8,824 nucleotides of DNA, taken from Candidatus Sulfotelmatobacter sp. GTDB lineage: Bacteria; Acidobacteriota; Terriglobia; Terriglobales; SbA1. The notes under the pieces were generated by a model. The model had not been told where the DNA came from. It was given only the letters and a program-made list of their open reading frames with translations, and ran no database searches. The position numbers were made by a program, and so were the translations under genes. The stretch spans positions 1-8,824 of the forward strand of contig JASLEQ010000277.1 of the NCBI GenBank assembly GCA_030151135.1, in the 5' to 3' direction. Of this stretch, positions 1 to 6,740 are shown piece by piece (positions within the stretch are counted from its first letter, which is position 1; every line of letters begins with the position of its first letter).

Positions 1-22
1 GCCAGATCTTACGGCGAGCCAT
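1..22 (-). CDS. Possible start of a third gene in the leftward glycosyltransferase operon (truncated by window edge)
   Basis: An ATG on the minus strand at 22 opens three bases after the stop of the GT2 gene. It reads Met-Ala-Arg-Arg-Lys-Ile-Trp before the window ends. A purine run (AAGGGGG, positions 34-40 on the reverse strand) lies 11 bases upstream, inside the end of the GT2 gene, and could serve as a ribosome binding site. The cluster of basic residues followed by a hydrophobic one would suit the n-region of a signal peptide or a first membrane helix. Only seven codons are visible, so no function can be assigned. The close spacing suggests co-transcription with the glycosyltransferase if the gene is real. 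Confidence 0.3.
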
Positions 23-25
23 GAC

Positions 26-1432
26 TCAGGCAACCCCCTTGTGTTTGACGACTTCCCACCGCTTCTTTCCGATCAAAAATTGAAATACTCCCTGGGCTCG
101 TACAGCGCTCACCGCCTGGCGATAGCCAAAGTTTTCCAGCAGAGCGTAGAGAACCAGCGTGAGCATCTCGGAATACTTCGGATAGCGCCGGATCGTGGCT
201 TCCGCGAGCAATACCGAGACCACCGATAGCAATGTTCCGTAGCCAATCGCCAGGAACATGATGAGAAAGAACAAAGCCAAGGGCATGGCGCCAATGAAGA
301 ATGAAAGCGGAACAATGATCAGGCCCAGCGTTTCGACGACGGAGCCAAACGCCTCTACGTATCCATGAAAAGGCATGCTGAGCAAGCCGAGCCTGCCTTG
401 CTTCCAATTGAAGATGAGGCGATCGTGCTTGAAGCATGTCTGTACTAACCCAAGTTGCCAACGCCTCCGTTGGCGAGCAAGCATTTTGAAACTCTTGGGA
501 CACTCCGTCCAGCAAACCGGATCGGTAGTGAAGACCATCTGGGACTTCCATCCTTTTTTCTCATACAGCGTGTGCAGGGCCGCAATCATGTCGATGTCTT
601 CAGTAACGGTGTCTTGACCGAATCCGCCAGCTTGAATCGCCGATTCGCGGTGAAGAAGACAGAAAGCACCAGATGTAATGAAATTGCCTTTCAAGTAATT
701 CCATCCAGGCCGGCCAAAGAGAAAGGTACGAATGTATTCCACAACCTGGCAGCGCTCGATCCAAGTGGAGGGCAGTCCGATGTGGGTAACTTCCCCGTTC
801 ACCACGGTACAGCCATTAGCGATTCGAACCAAGCCACCACTCACAATGGTGTTCACACTGGCATGCATGATCGGCGCCATGAGGCGGAGCAACGCCTTGC
901 GTTCGACGATCGAGTCCGCATCCACCGTGCAGAAGAAGGGACTTCGGCACATGTTGAGCCCTGCGTTAAGAGCTTCCGCTTTCCCTCCATTCTTCTTCGC
1001 CAATACAAGAAGGTTCGGCAGTTCGGGATTGAGAAACATACCCCAGGGCGCTTGTGAAGAAATTCGCTCACGATAGATCAGGTCAACCCGCTGCAGTCGA
1101 AATTCCTGAATCAGCCTGACAAGTGTCTCGTCGCTCGACCCGTCATCGACCACGATGATTTCCTTTTCGGGATACTCGAGCTTGAGCAGCGCGTGAATGG
1201 TGGTAGTGATGACATCTTGCTCGTTATACGCGGGCACAATCAGAGTGATGGGAGGTGTTGCCGGAGAATCGGCGATGTCGGCGTGGCTGGTATGGGCGGC
1301 AAAGCGTGAATGCGACGAGACCGCATAGAGCGAAATGGCCATCAAGAGCGTGTAGATCCCATTGGCCACAATGAAATAGATCAGGATGATCAAATTGGCA
1401 TAATCGAGCCCCTGGAGCAGGATTCTATGCAT
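26..1432 (-). CDS. Membrane-bound family 2 glycosyltransferase (processive, polysaccharide-synthase type)
   Basis: A 468-residue membrane GT-A glycosyltransferase, likely extending a polysaccharide from a nucleotide sugar at the cytoplasmic face and moving it across the inner membrane. Seen in the sequence: an N-terminal hydrophobic helix (about residues 13-38); the GT2 core starting ITLIVPAYNE (62-71); VVDDGSS (94-100) for nucleotide binding; DAD (171-173) as the metal-binding DxD; TED (277-279) with the catalytic-base Asp; and QRRRW (321-325), the Q/RxxRW acceptor motif of cellulose, chitin and PNAG synthases. Hydrophobic segments follow at about 364-412 and 424-435. This motif order is typical of BcsA/PgaC-like enzymes. 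The length is close to PgaC and there is no PilZ domain. Its ATG lies inside the end of the HEAT gene (8-base overlap), which suggests translational coupling. The polymer made cannot be told from sequence alone. Confidence 0.93.
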   Translation of the reverse strand: MHRILLQGLDYANLIILIYFIVANGIYTLLMAISLYAVSSHSRFAAHTSHADIADSPATPPITLIVPAYNEQDVITTTIHALLKLEYPEKEIIVVDDGSSDETLVRLIQEFRLQRVDLIYRERISSQAPWGMFLNPELPNLLVLAKKNGGKAEALNAGLNMCRSPFFCTVDADSIVERKALLRLMAPIMHASVNTIVSGGLVRIANGCTVVNGEVTHIGLPSTWIERCQVVEYIRTFLFGRPGWNYLKGNFITSGAFCLLHRESAIQAGGFGQDTVTEDIDMIAALHTLYEKKGWKSQMVFTTDPVCWTECPKSFKMLARQRRRWQLGLVQTCFKHDRLIFNWKQGRLGLLSMPFHGYVEAFGSVVETLGLIIVPLSFFIGAMPLALFFLIMFLAIGYGTLLSVVSVLLAEATIRRYPKYSEMLTLVLYALLENFGYRQAVSAVRAQGVFQFLIGKKRWEVVKHKGVA

Positions 1433-2969
1433 CCGCGACCCCGGTGCTCGATGTGTGGCTGCTGCTCCCTAATCGGACGTTGCTGCCCGACTGAATGCGG
1501 CCCAGGACCTGGCGCGCCTTGGAACTGAGCTGCCCGGAATCCTGTTGGCTGATGTCGTTTAAGACCGACAAGAATTCATTCGTGGGATTCACGGCCAGAG
1601 TGTCCATGAGGGCGATTTGAACCGCAAAAGAATCACTCTGCGTAAGGTGCGCAAGCAACAGAGAAGTCTTCCCCATCGAAGCCATCTTCCGTGCGACATT
1701 TTCCGCCAAGAGCCCGTCGTCACCGCCCGCCGCCATTGCGAGAAGCAAATACGGAACGACGCCGCGTCGCTGGAACTCATCGCAGGCCTGTTCAGCTGCG
1801 AATCGATCGTTGCAGTCCACGAAGAACTTGAACAGTGCCTGCCGCCCCGCAGTTCCCATTGCCTGGAGAGCTTGTACTGCGGCTTCTCGGACGAGCCAAC
1901 GTTCATCTGTCAGGCGTTCGACTGCGTCCGGTATAAGCGCCGAATAGTAGTGGTCGGCAGCGGCCCGCAAGCTGTGCAAGCGTACGAACTCGTTGCCGTC
2001 TCGCATCAGATGACGCAGCATTTCCGCGGCATTCTGATCACGGAAGTAGCGTGCAATATGGCAACTGCGCGCCCGCACATCCCCGAATTCGTCATATTGG
2101 CACTTATCAAGTACGGCACGATACAAGGCTGGCGAAAAATCGTTCTTGGTCAATCGCGCTTTCTGCGCAGCGCGATCGCAGATCTGACGAATTGTGTCTG
2201 TGACGAAAAAACGGCAGCGCCGGTTCGGATTGTCGAGGTAAGGCAAGAACGCGTCGACGTCTTCGAGGCGGAAGCAAATGAGCGCGGCCTTGAGCGTGCG
2301 CAGCGATACATCGCTGCCCTCCCCAACCGCTTTCCGCAACTCTTCGACGAGTGAAGGAATGGCTTCAGGATTCCGGTTGCGGCCCAAGGCGTCCACCGCG
2401 ACCCGACGCACTTCGGCGGCGGGATCTTTTAGGGCGGCCATCAGGAACACGTGAGCATACTTTGAGCTAAGCCGGCCCAAATTGTTCACGGCGAGGGCCC
2501 TGGATACGGCTTTCAGACGGGTCCGATGGATTGGTCTGAGAGGCTTGAACCACCTCACTTGTTGAACTTTCGGCTCCTTAGCCACAAGAACGGAGAGAAG
2601 CCTCCTCGCCCTACGCTTGCCGAAAGCGGCGCGAGCCCAGTCTTCGACCAGGCCGAGCAAGAACATCAACTCGGAAACGCGATCGGAATTCGCAGAATTC
2701 GAGGCGGCGAAGAGCATCTCCGCCAGCACTTCGCGCTCCGCGATGGTCTTCGCGTCTCCAAGAGCAGCCGCGGCTTGTTCGTTTCCCAGTTGGCCGAGAG
2801 CAAAGGCGTCCACTGGATCGCGATAGCGTTGGCGCGCTGCGTCTTTCTGTACGAAGAAGCGTGCTCGGATTAGGCGGCGGCGTATTAGAAAGAAGAGAAA
2901 AAGAACATTAAGACTCGCCACCAGAATTACGAGCCAAAGCACAACTTGTCCAATGTTTTCGAGAAACAT
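1425..2969 (-). CDS. HEAT-repeat protein with an N-terminal membrane anchor
   Basis: A 514-residue protein. Residues 8-29 form one strongly hydrophobic helix followed by an Arg-rich stretch (RRRLIRAR, 30-37). By the positive-inside rule this would place the rest of the protein in the cytoplasm. From about residue 165 onward the sequence is built of helical pairs typical of HEAT/PBS-lyase-like repeats, for example around 172-210 (LKDPAAEVRRVAVDALGR), 222-262, 296-338 (DVRARSCHIARYF then FVRLHSLRAAA) and 349-385 (WLVREAAVQALQAMG). HEAT solenoids bind other proteins and no catalytic motif is seen. The C-terminal 20 residues are Ser/Gly-rich and probably disordered. The stop codon overlaps the start of the GT2 gene, so the likely role is a membrane scaffold or regulator of that enzyme; this is inferred from context. 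No strong Shine-Dalgarno site precedes the ATG, but the hydrophobic anchor directly after it supports this start. Confidence 0.88.
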   Translation of the reverse strand: MFLENIGQVVLWLVILVASLNVLFLFFLIRRRLIRARFFVQKDAARQRYRDPVDAFALGQLGNEQAAAALGDAKTIAEREVLAEMLFAASNSANSDRVSELMFLLGLVEDWARAAFGKRRARRLLSVLVAKEPKVQQVRWFKPLRPIHRTRLKAVSRALAVNNLGRLSSKYAHVFLMAALKDPAAEVRRVAVDALGRNRNPEAIPSLVEELRKAVGEGSDVSLRTLKAALICFRLEDVDAFLPYLDNPNRRCRFFVTDTIRQICDRAAQKARLTKNDFSPALYRAVLDKCQYDEFGDVRARSCHIARYFRDQNAAEMLRHLMRDGNEFVRLHSLRAAADHYYSALIPDAVERLTDERWLVREAAVQALQAMGTAGRQALFKFFVDCNDRFAAEQACDEFQRRGVVPYLLLAMAAGGDDGLLAENVARKMASMGKTSLLLAHLTQSDSFAVQIALMDTLAVNPTNEFLSVLNDISQQDSGQLSSKARQVLGRIQSGSNVRLGSSSHTSSTGVADA

Positions 2970-3303
2970 TAATTTGCGTTGCCAGATCCCGAGCTAGCAA
3001 TGAATCAAACCCTGATTTTTGAAGGCTACAACTCGACACTGTTGGAAGGCAGCAAATTATAGCAAAGAATTTTTATAACGCGAGACAATGAGACTGTGGA
3101 AACTGTTGAAAGTTTCTCCAAGAATGAGCACATTGGGCGTCTCGAGGAAGCCACCGACAGGACTGTTCGTTAATCCGCGTCCAACTGAGGCAGCGTGGGA
3201 TGTACGGTAGGGCTTAAAACCGGCCTCAGAAGACATTGAAGATTAACGGCGATCGGAGTCACGGGCTGCTTCCAAGCGGGTGAATCGACTGCGGTAAGAA
3301 CAG
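2970..3303. other. Intergenic region between the phosphatase and the HEAT-GT2 operon
   Basis: The 334 bases hold no convincing gene. Leftward transcription of the HEAT gene must begin here or come through from the phosphatase gene. The stretch 3050-3080 is distinctly AT-rich compared with its surroundings and holds the best promoter candidate. I found no strong hairpin followed by a T-run that would end phosphatase transcription. The rest (about 3100-3300) shows no repeat, RNA gene or motif that I can support. Confidence 0.6.
3056..3064 (-). promoter_or_regulatory. Candidate extended -10 promoter element for the HEAT-GT2 operon
   Basis: On the reverse strand this reads TGCTATAAT, a perfect TATAAT hexamer with the TG of an extended -10 element. 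It sits in the AT-rich part of the intergenic region and would start a transcript roughly 80 bases before the HEAT gene ATG. A TTGTCT sequence (reverse strand, 3083-3088) is 21 bases upstream, too far for a normal -35. The call therefore rests on the extended -10 alone, which can work without a -35 in sigma70-type promoters. Confidence 0.35.
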
Positions 3304-4386
3304 CTATGCTGTGCGCTTGATGATAAATACCGTTTTATCGTCGATCACATCTTCTTCGCCGCTCGCCCGAAAGTGCTCGTCCTGCTTCACCGCATAGTTC
3401 AGCAGAGCCGTGCAGATTTCCCTAGCCGACTTTTGATGGTGTTCGCGGAAAACGTTTTCAATTCGTTGGCGCGCTTGTTCGTCGCTGCCGTCGTACACTC
3501 CATCCGTGTAAAGAAGGATGATATCTCCAGGGCTCATCAGCGTGATCTCAGCCACATCGGATCTATCGAAATCTTTCTTGCGGAGATTCACCGAATAATA
3601 CCGTTTTAGATCCGGGTGTTCCGCGGGAAGCTGCAGGCCCAGCGCAAAGAACTGGATCATCCGGCTTTCATCGATATTCATGAATTTGCGGTACTCCGCT
3701 GAGAAGACCAGGGGTGGCGGATGCCCAAAATTCGCGAATCGAAAGTGTCCTCCAGGACGCACTTCGCCGTACACCATGGTTGCGATTTCGCGCGAATTTG
3801 CTCTCTCCGCTATTCCCAAGGCGTTACGCGCCGTCCTGGATTGAGCAAGCCGCAAATTTAGATTGTCGAGCAGTTCCGGTGTTACTTTTCCATACCGGTC
3901 GAGTTCGGTGAGCATCAGGGCATGGAACGTATCGTGCACGGTAGATGCGATTTTCGCTGAAATCAATCCGTGACCCTGAGCGTCCACCACCAGTACGCCG
4001 GCCGTCGAGCAGAGCTCACGCAAATCTTCTGCGACACGCAATTGTTCGGAACTCTTCGCGAAACGATAGTCCGTTTCCATCTCGGGGCGGTAACCCGGAG
4101 TTCCCTTCAGCCAGTGGACGTGATCGTCAACAGGATTGCGTACGGGAGCACCGGCAGTAAGCGGGTCGAGGTACTCCTTCGAGAGACGTTGTGCCCTTTC
4201 AATCCGAGCCTCGATGTCATATCGCTGCTGAAAGTTGATGTACTCGAAAAGGTCGCCGCCAACCGTGCCAGCTGGAATGGAGTTCCCAAACATCTCGATC
4301 CCGGGAAGACGGGGAATCGCGCCCTCCACCGGCATCAATCGCTCGCGCAAGTACTCATCAATGCTTGGGACTGTGTATGAACGCAT
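3304..4386 (-). CDS. SpoIIE/RsbU-type PP2C serine phosphatase with internal insertion
   Basis: A 360-residue cytoplasmic protein of the SpoIIE (PPM/PP2C) phosphatase family. These enzymes remove phosphate from serine, usually on STAS-domain anti-anti-sigma factors in partner-switching pathways. Visible signature motifs: VGGDLFEY (42-49), VDAQGHG (134-140), FANFGHPPP (217-225), LLYTDGVYDG (291-300) and the closing DDKTVFIIKR (349-358). The acidic residues expected to hold the metal ions (D45, D135, D294, D350) are all present. The catalytic domain starts almost at the N-terminus, so there is no attached PAS, GAF, HAMP or receiver domain. About 90 residues separate GGD from D-x-x-GHG, against some 20-25 in typical RsbU-like domains; the extra part is charged and mostly helical-looking. 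No partner STAS or anti-sigma kinase gene is in the window. The start lacks a clear Shine-Dalgarno sequence, but the next in-frame Met (residue 18) would leave only a short pre-domain stretch. Confidence 0.92.
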   Translation of the reverse strand: MRSYTVPSIDEYLRERLMPVEGAIPRLPGIEMFGNSIPAGTVGGDLFEYINFQQRYDIEARIERAQRLSKEYLDPLTAGAPVRNPVDDHVHWLKGTPGYRPEMETDYRFAKSSEQLRVAEDLRELCSTAGVLVVDAQGHGLISAKIASTVHDTFHALMLTELDRYGKVTPELLDNLNLRLAQSRTARNALGIAERANSREIATMVYGEVRPGGHFRFANFGHPPPLVFSAEYRKFMNIDESRMIQFFALGLQLPAEHPDLKRYYSVNLRKKDFDRSDVAEITLMSPGDIILLYTDGVYDGSDEQARQRIENVFREHHQKSAREICTALLNYAVKQDEHFRASGEEDVIDDKTVFIIKRTA

Positions 4387-4694
4387 CTACGATTTTTTAC
4401 CGTTCTGACGACCTGGATTCTAACGAGCCAAGTGGCCGCCATATTCACGGCCCGACTACGACGGATGATATCAGGCTAGCGCGAACCGGCAGCCCTATAC
4501 AACACTGGCGGGCGTCTTCCGAACCTTCCTGGTTTTTCTGGATAACACGCCAACGTAGACGACCTCGGTTGGTCCGGCTCTCTTTCGAAGACTGAAATCC
4601 GACCAATTGTTGCCCGGGGGCCGTAAAAAAGTCGGGCCTCCCTCCAACCCTCTATTCTAGCGATATCCTGTATTGAGATCAGGCACTCGTGCGG
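4387..4694. other. Divergent intergenic region between the phosphatase and the peptide/methyltransferase/radical SAM cassette
   Basis: These 308 bases separate a leftward and a rightward gene and must hold promoters for both unless they are read through. For the phosphatase, a TAGAAT hexamer on the reverse strand (4417-4422) lies about 30 bases before its ATG, but no good -35 is spaced correctly. For the rightward cassette I could not pick a confident -35/-10 pair; TATTCT (4653-4658) and TATCCT (4664-4669) are weak candidates. A short GC inverted repeat (GCCCG 4612-4616 with CGGGC 4633-4637) is probably incidental. Long frames crossing this stretch on either strand show no recognisable protein features. 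Confidence 0.5.
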
Positions 4695-4829
4695 ATGATC
4701 CAAAAGGAACACGAGGGCCGGGAGACCCTTAGCACTCTTGGAGATATCGGCTCTTACGACATAGCGCCAGTCCTTGCGGACGCTTGGTCGACAATTGAAG
4801 TACAGGATGTTTTGCAGAATGGCCAGTAA
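4695..4829 (+). CDS. Short acidic peptide, candidate RiPP precursor
   Basis: A 44-codon open frame, ATG to TAA, directly upstream of the methyltransferase gene and overlapping it by 11 bases. It begins MIQKEHEGRETL, has a middle GDIGSYDIAPVL (16-27), and ends WSTIEVQDVLQNGQ (31-44). There are eight acidic residues against one Lys and one Arg, no cysteine and a single Trp (31). An in-frame GTG at 4689, two codons earlier, is better spaced (5 bases) from the AGG at 4681-4683 and may be the true start; an in-frame TGA at 4674 limits the frame upstream. Acidic leader-like composition, small size and placement ahead of a methyltransferase and a radical SAM/SPASM enzyme fit a precursor peptide that those enzymes modify. 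I do not recognise the family. A frame this short can arise by chance, so the call rests mostly on context. Confidence 0.5.
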   Translation: MIQKEHEGRETLSTLGDIGSYDIAPVLADAWSTIEVQDVLQNGQ

Positions 4830-5640
4830 TCCCAACTCGGACTTCGAACGGTTTCGAACCGGCGCTGAGAAGTACGCCTCTTATCTACAGACGCCGGAGG
4901 GCCGACTCCGGCTCGACCTCGCATTCGCGAACTTGCAGGATTTTCTACCGCCAAGCGGTGCATCGTTGCGCGCCTTGGATCTCGGCTGCGGCACTGGCGC
5001 CATGGCGATCCGTTTAGCTGGACTGGGCTTCACTGTAACCGGTCTCGACGCATCGCAGGAAATGCTGGAAATTGCACAACAACAGGCGCGGGAGGCAGGG
5101 CATTCAGAAAAGATTGACTTCCTATTGGGCGACATTTCGCAACCGGCCACTCTGCTTCGAGCCGAATCTTTCGATGTGGTTCTCTGTCATAACCTGCTGG
5201 AATTCGTCGACGACCCGGCTACGGTGATACGAATGGCGGCACGCGCTTTGCGGGGCCCACTCGGAATGATTTCGATTCTCGTGCGCAATCGACCCGGCGA
5301 GGTGCTGAAAGCCGCTCTGCTGAATGGCAATCTGGCCGCCGCCGATCGCAATCTCACGGCTGAGTGGGGTGATGAGTCGTTGTATGGCGGAAAAGTCCGG
5401 CTGTTTGAAGCAAAGAAACTGCGCGCAATGGTGGTGGCCGAGCCATTCACAGTCGTCGCAGAACGCGGGGTGCGCGTCATTTCCGATTATCTGGCGCCGA
5501 CAGTTTCTGGAACCGAAGAATACGCCCAGGTTTTTGAACTCGAACGTAAACTCGGCTGGCGGCCCGACTTTGCAGCGGTGGCACGCTATAGCCATTTCCT
5601 CGCGCGACGCTCGGTTGGCCTTGCCGGAGATTCACAATGA
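4819..5640 (+). CDS. Class I SAM-dependent methyltransferase, CmoM/SmtA-like
   Basis: A 273-residue Rossmann-fold methyltransferase. Visible: motif I LDLGCGTG (53-60) binding SAM, the acidic loop GLDAS (75-79), LLGD (102-105), and VVLCHNLLEFVDDP (120-133). Beyond the general fold, several stretches recall E. coli CmoM (SmtA), which methylates the carboxylate of 5-carboxymethoxyuridine in tRNA: the N-terminal TPEGRLRLDL, then RGVRVISDYLAP (216-227), a LERKL segment (241-245) and the closing ARYSHFLAR (255-263). This comparison is from memory, not an alignment. The start at 4819 leaves six residues before a DFERF stretch that fits the family's beginning; in-frame ATGs at 4807 and 4774 would overlap the upstream peptide more. 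The stop overlaps the radical SAM start (ATGA), so the two are probably translationally coupled. It could be a true tRNA enzyme. In this setting it could also methylate a carboxylate on the neighbouring peptide, which is inference. Confidence 0.88.
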   Translation: MASNPNSDFERFRTGAEKYASYLQTPEGRLRLDLAFANLQDFLPPSGASLRALDLGCGTGAMAIRLAGLGFTVTGLDASQEMLEIAQQQAREAGHSEKIDFLLGDISQPATLLRAESFDVVLCHNLLEFVDDPATVIRMAARALRGPLGMISILVRNRPGEVLKAALLNGNLAAADRNLTAEWGDESLYGGKVRLFEAKKLRAMVVAEPFTVVAERGVRVISDYLAPTVSGTEEYAQVFELERKLGWRPDFAAVARYSHFLARRSVGLAGDSQ

Positions 5641-6695
5641 ACGAGGTCACAATTCGATCGCAAGAATCAACCGACGCCGCATGCAAGACGGATGGCGCCA
5701 TCGCCATTGGACTCGGGCTCACGAATGAGTGCAACTTGTCGTGCGCCTTCTGTTACCGCGATCCCGCAAGGACGGACCGTCTATCTCTGGATCAGGTGAA
5801 GTCAATCATGGAATGCCTCCCAGTGAGTTCCGTAAACCTGGGCACCGGCGAGAACGGCATGCATCCCGACTTCAAACCCATTCTGGCCTACCTGCGCACA
5901 AAAAGAGTGAAGCTAACAATTACTTCGAACGGGCACAGCGTTGCCGTCCTTGACGATGACGATCTGCGGGCCTTCCATGACATCGAGTTCTCTCTCGATT
6001 ATGCGACTGAGGCAGAACAGGATGCACAGCGTGGTCCGGGCAACTGGGCGCTCATCCACCAGCAGGCGGCACGGTGCCGGCGGTTGGGTGTTCCCGTCAC
6101 CATCATCGCCGTCATGATGAAATCGAATTATCTCCGCCTCGCTGAGGTAGCGATGGTCGCCAAACAATTCGACGCCCCTTTGCGCATCAACGTGTATCAA
6201 TCCGTTCGATCGGACGTGTACGCGCTTACCTATGAAGAGTACTGGGAGGGATTTCGGAGTCTGTTTGAGATGACCGACGTCATTGCCGTTGGAGAGCCTC
6301 TGGTCCGAGCCATCGCTGGGCTTCCACCGCTCGAAGGAGGTTGCGCGGTGAATAGTGTGCGGGTCACTCCCAGGGCAACCACTCAGCCCTGCGTTTACTG
6401 GCCGGGAGGGGGTGAGCCACTTTCCGAACTGATTCATGCGGGGCGTGAAATCCTCCGTTCAGTTCCCTTTCAGGAGGCACGAACGCTTCCCCAAGCCTGC
6501 GTCCCGTGTGAGTTCCGTGAGTCATGTCACGGCGGATGCGCTGGACGGCGGCGATTGCAGGATTCATTGCTGCAGCCAGACTTTTATTGCCCTATCATTC
6601 GGGGGGAGCGCCCCACGATAGAGATCCGCATGGCGCCAAACCGAGATCTCCCCAAACTGAGCAGTTCCTGCACTACGGTCGTAATCGCCCGATGA
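5637..6695 (+). CDS. Radical SAM protein with SPASM domain, probable peptide-modifying enzyme
   Basis: A 352-residue cytoplasmic iron-sulfur enzyme. The radical SAM cluster motif is C32-x3-C36-x2-C39 (ECNLSCAFCY). LGTGENGMHPDF (68-79) is at the place of the GGEP motif that binds the SAM amino group. The C-terminal SPASM domain is complete: C236-x15-C252, then C288-x2-C291-x5-C297-x3-C301-x16-C318, enough for two auxiliary 4Fe-4S clusters. SPASM proteins include PqqE, MftC, AlbA and the sulfatase maturases and mostly act on peptides or proteins, forming C-C, C-S or other links. The Gly usual in the first SPASM segment (G-x4-C) is Ala (A247). A tail of about 30 residues follows the last cluster Cys and carries one more, C345. 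A good Shine-Dalgarno sequence (GGAGA, 5626-5630) lies six bases before the ATG, which overlaps the methyltransferase stop by four bases. No RiPP recognition domain (PqqD-like) is evident in it or beside it. Confidence 0.93.
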   Translation: MNEVTIRSQESTDAACKTDGAIAIGLGLTNECNLSCAFCYRDPARTDRLSLDQVKSIMECLPVSSVNLGTGENGMHPDFKPILAYLRTKRVKLTITSNGHSVAVLDDDDLRAFHDIEFSLDYATEAEQDAQRGPGNWALIHQQAARCRRLGVPVTIIAVMMKSNYLRLAEVAMVAKQFDAPLRINVYQSVRSDVYALTYEEYWEGFRSLFEMTDVIAVGEPLVRAIAGLPPLEGGCAVNSVRVTPRATTQPCVYWPGGGEPLSELIHAGREILRSVPFQEARTLPQACVPCEFRESCHGGCAGRRRLQDSLLQPDFYCPIIRGERPTIEIRMAPNRDLPKLSSSCTTVVIAR

Positions 6696-6710
6696 ACAAT
6701 TCGGGATGCA

Positions 6711-6736
6711 AGCAACGCGCAAGTCTCACCGTTGCT
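6711..6736. terminator. Inverted repeat between converging genes, possible bidirectional terminator
   Basis: AGCAACG (6711-6717) pairs with CGTTGCT (6730-6736), a perfect seven-base stem with a 12-base loop. It lies in the 45-base gap between the stops of the radical SAM gene and the convergent secreted-protein gene. The location suits a shared terminator, but there is no T-run on either side, so an intrinsic terminator is uncertain. Confidence 0.3.
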
Positions 6737-6740
6737 GACG

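Noticed and set aside
455..1057. 200-codon plus-strand frame antisense to the glycosyltransferase
   Set aside because: It lies wholly inside the GT2 gene, whose catalytic motifs are all present on the minus strand.
1617..2354. 245-codon plus-strand frame antisense to the HEAT gene
   Set aside because: It lies wholly inside the HEAT-repeat gene, which has convincing repeat structure and a membrane anchor; the antisense product shows no family features.
2686..2702. Tandem GAATTC-containing repeat within the HEAT gene
   Set aside because: It encodes a short Ala-Asn-Ser duplication in an otherwise normal reading frame and does not extend into a larger repeat.
3000..3062. 20-codon plus-strand frame in the 2970-3303 gap
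   Set aside because: It is very short, has no good ribosome binding site, and ends on the bases of the candidate leftward promoter; a chance frame is the simpler explanation.
4365..4595. 76-codon plus-strand frame starting inside the phosphatase gene
   Set aside because: It overlaps the start of a well-supported gene on the other strand, and its product is a low-information Arg/Ser-rich sequence without motifs.
4476..4835. 119-codon minus-strand frame opposite the short peptide and methyltransferase start
   Set aside because: It starts inside the methyltransferase gene on the opposite strand, has no ribosome binding site that I can see, and its product shows no domain. The plus-strand frame fits the neighbouring genes better.
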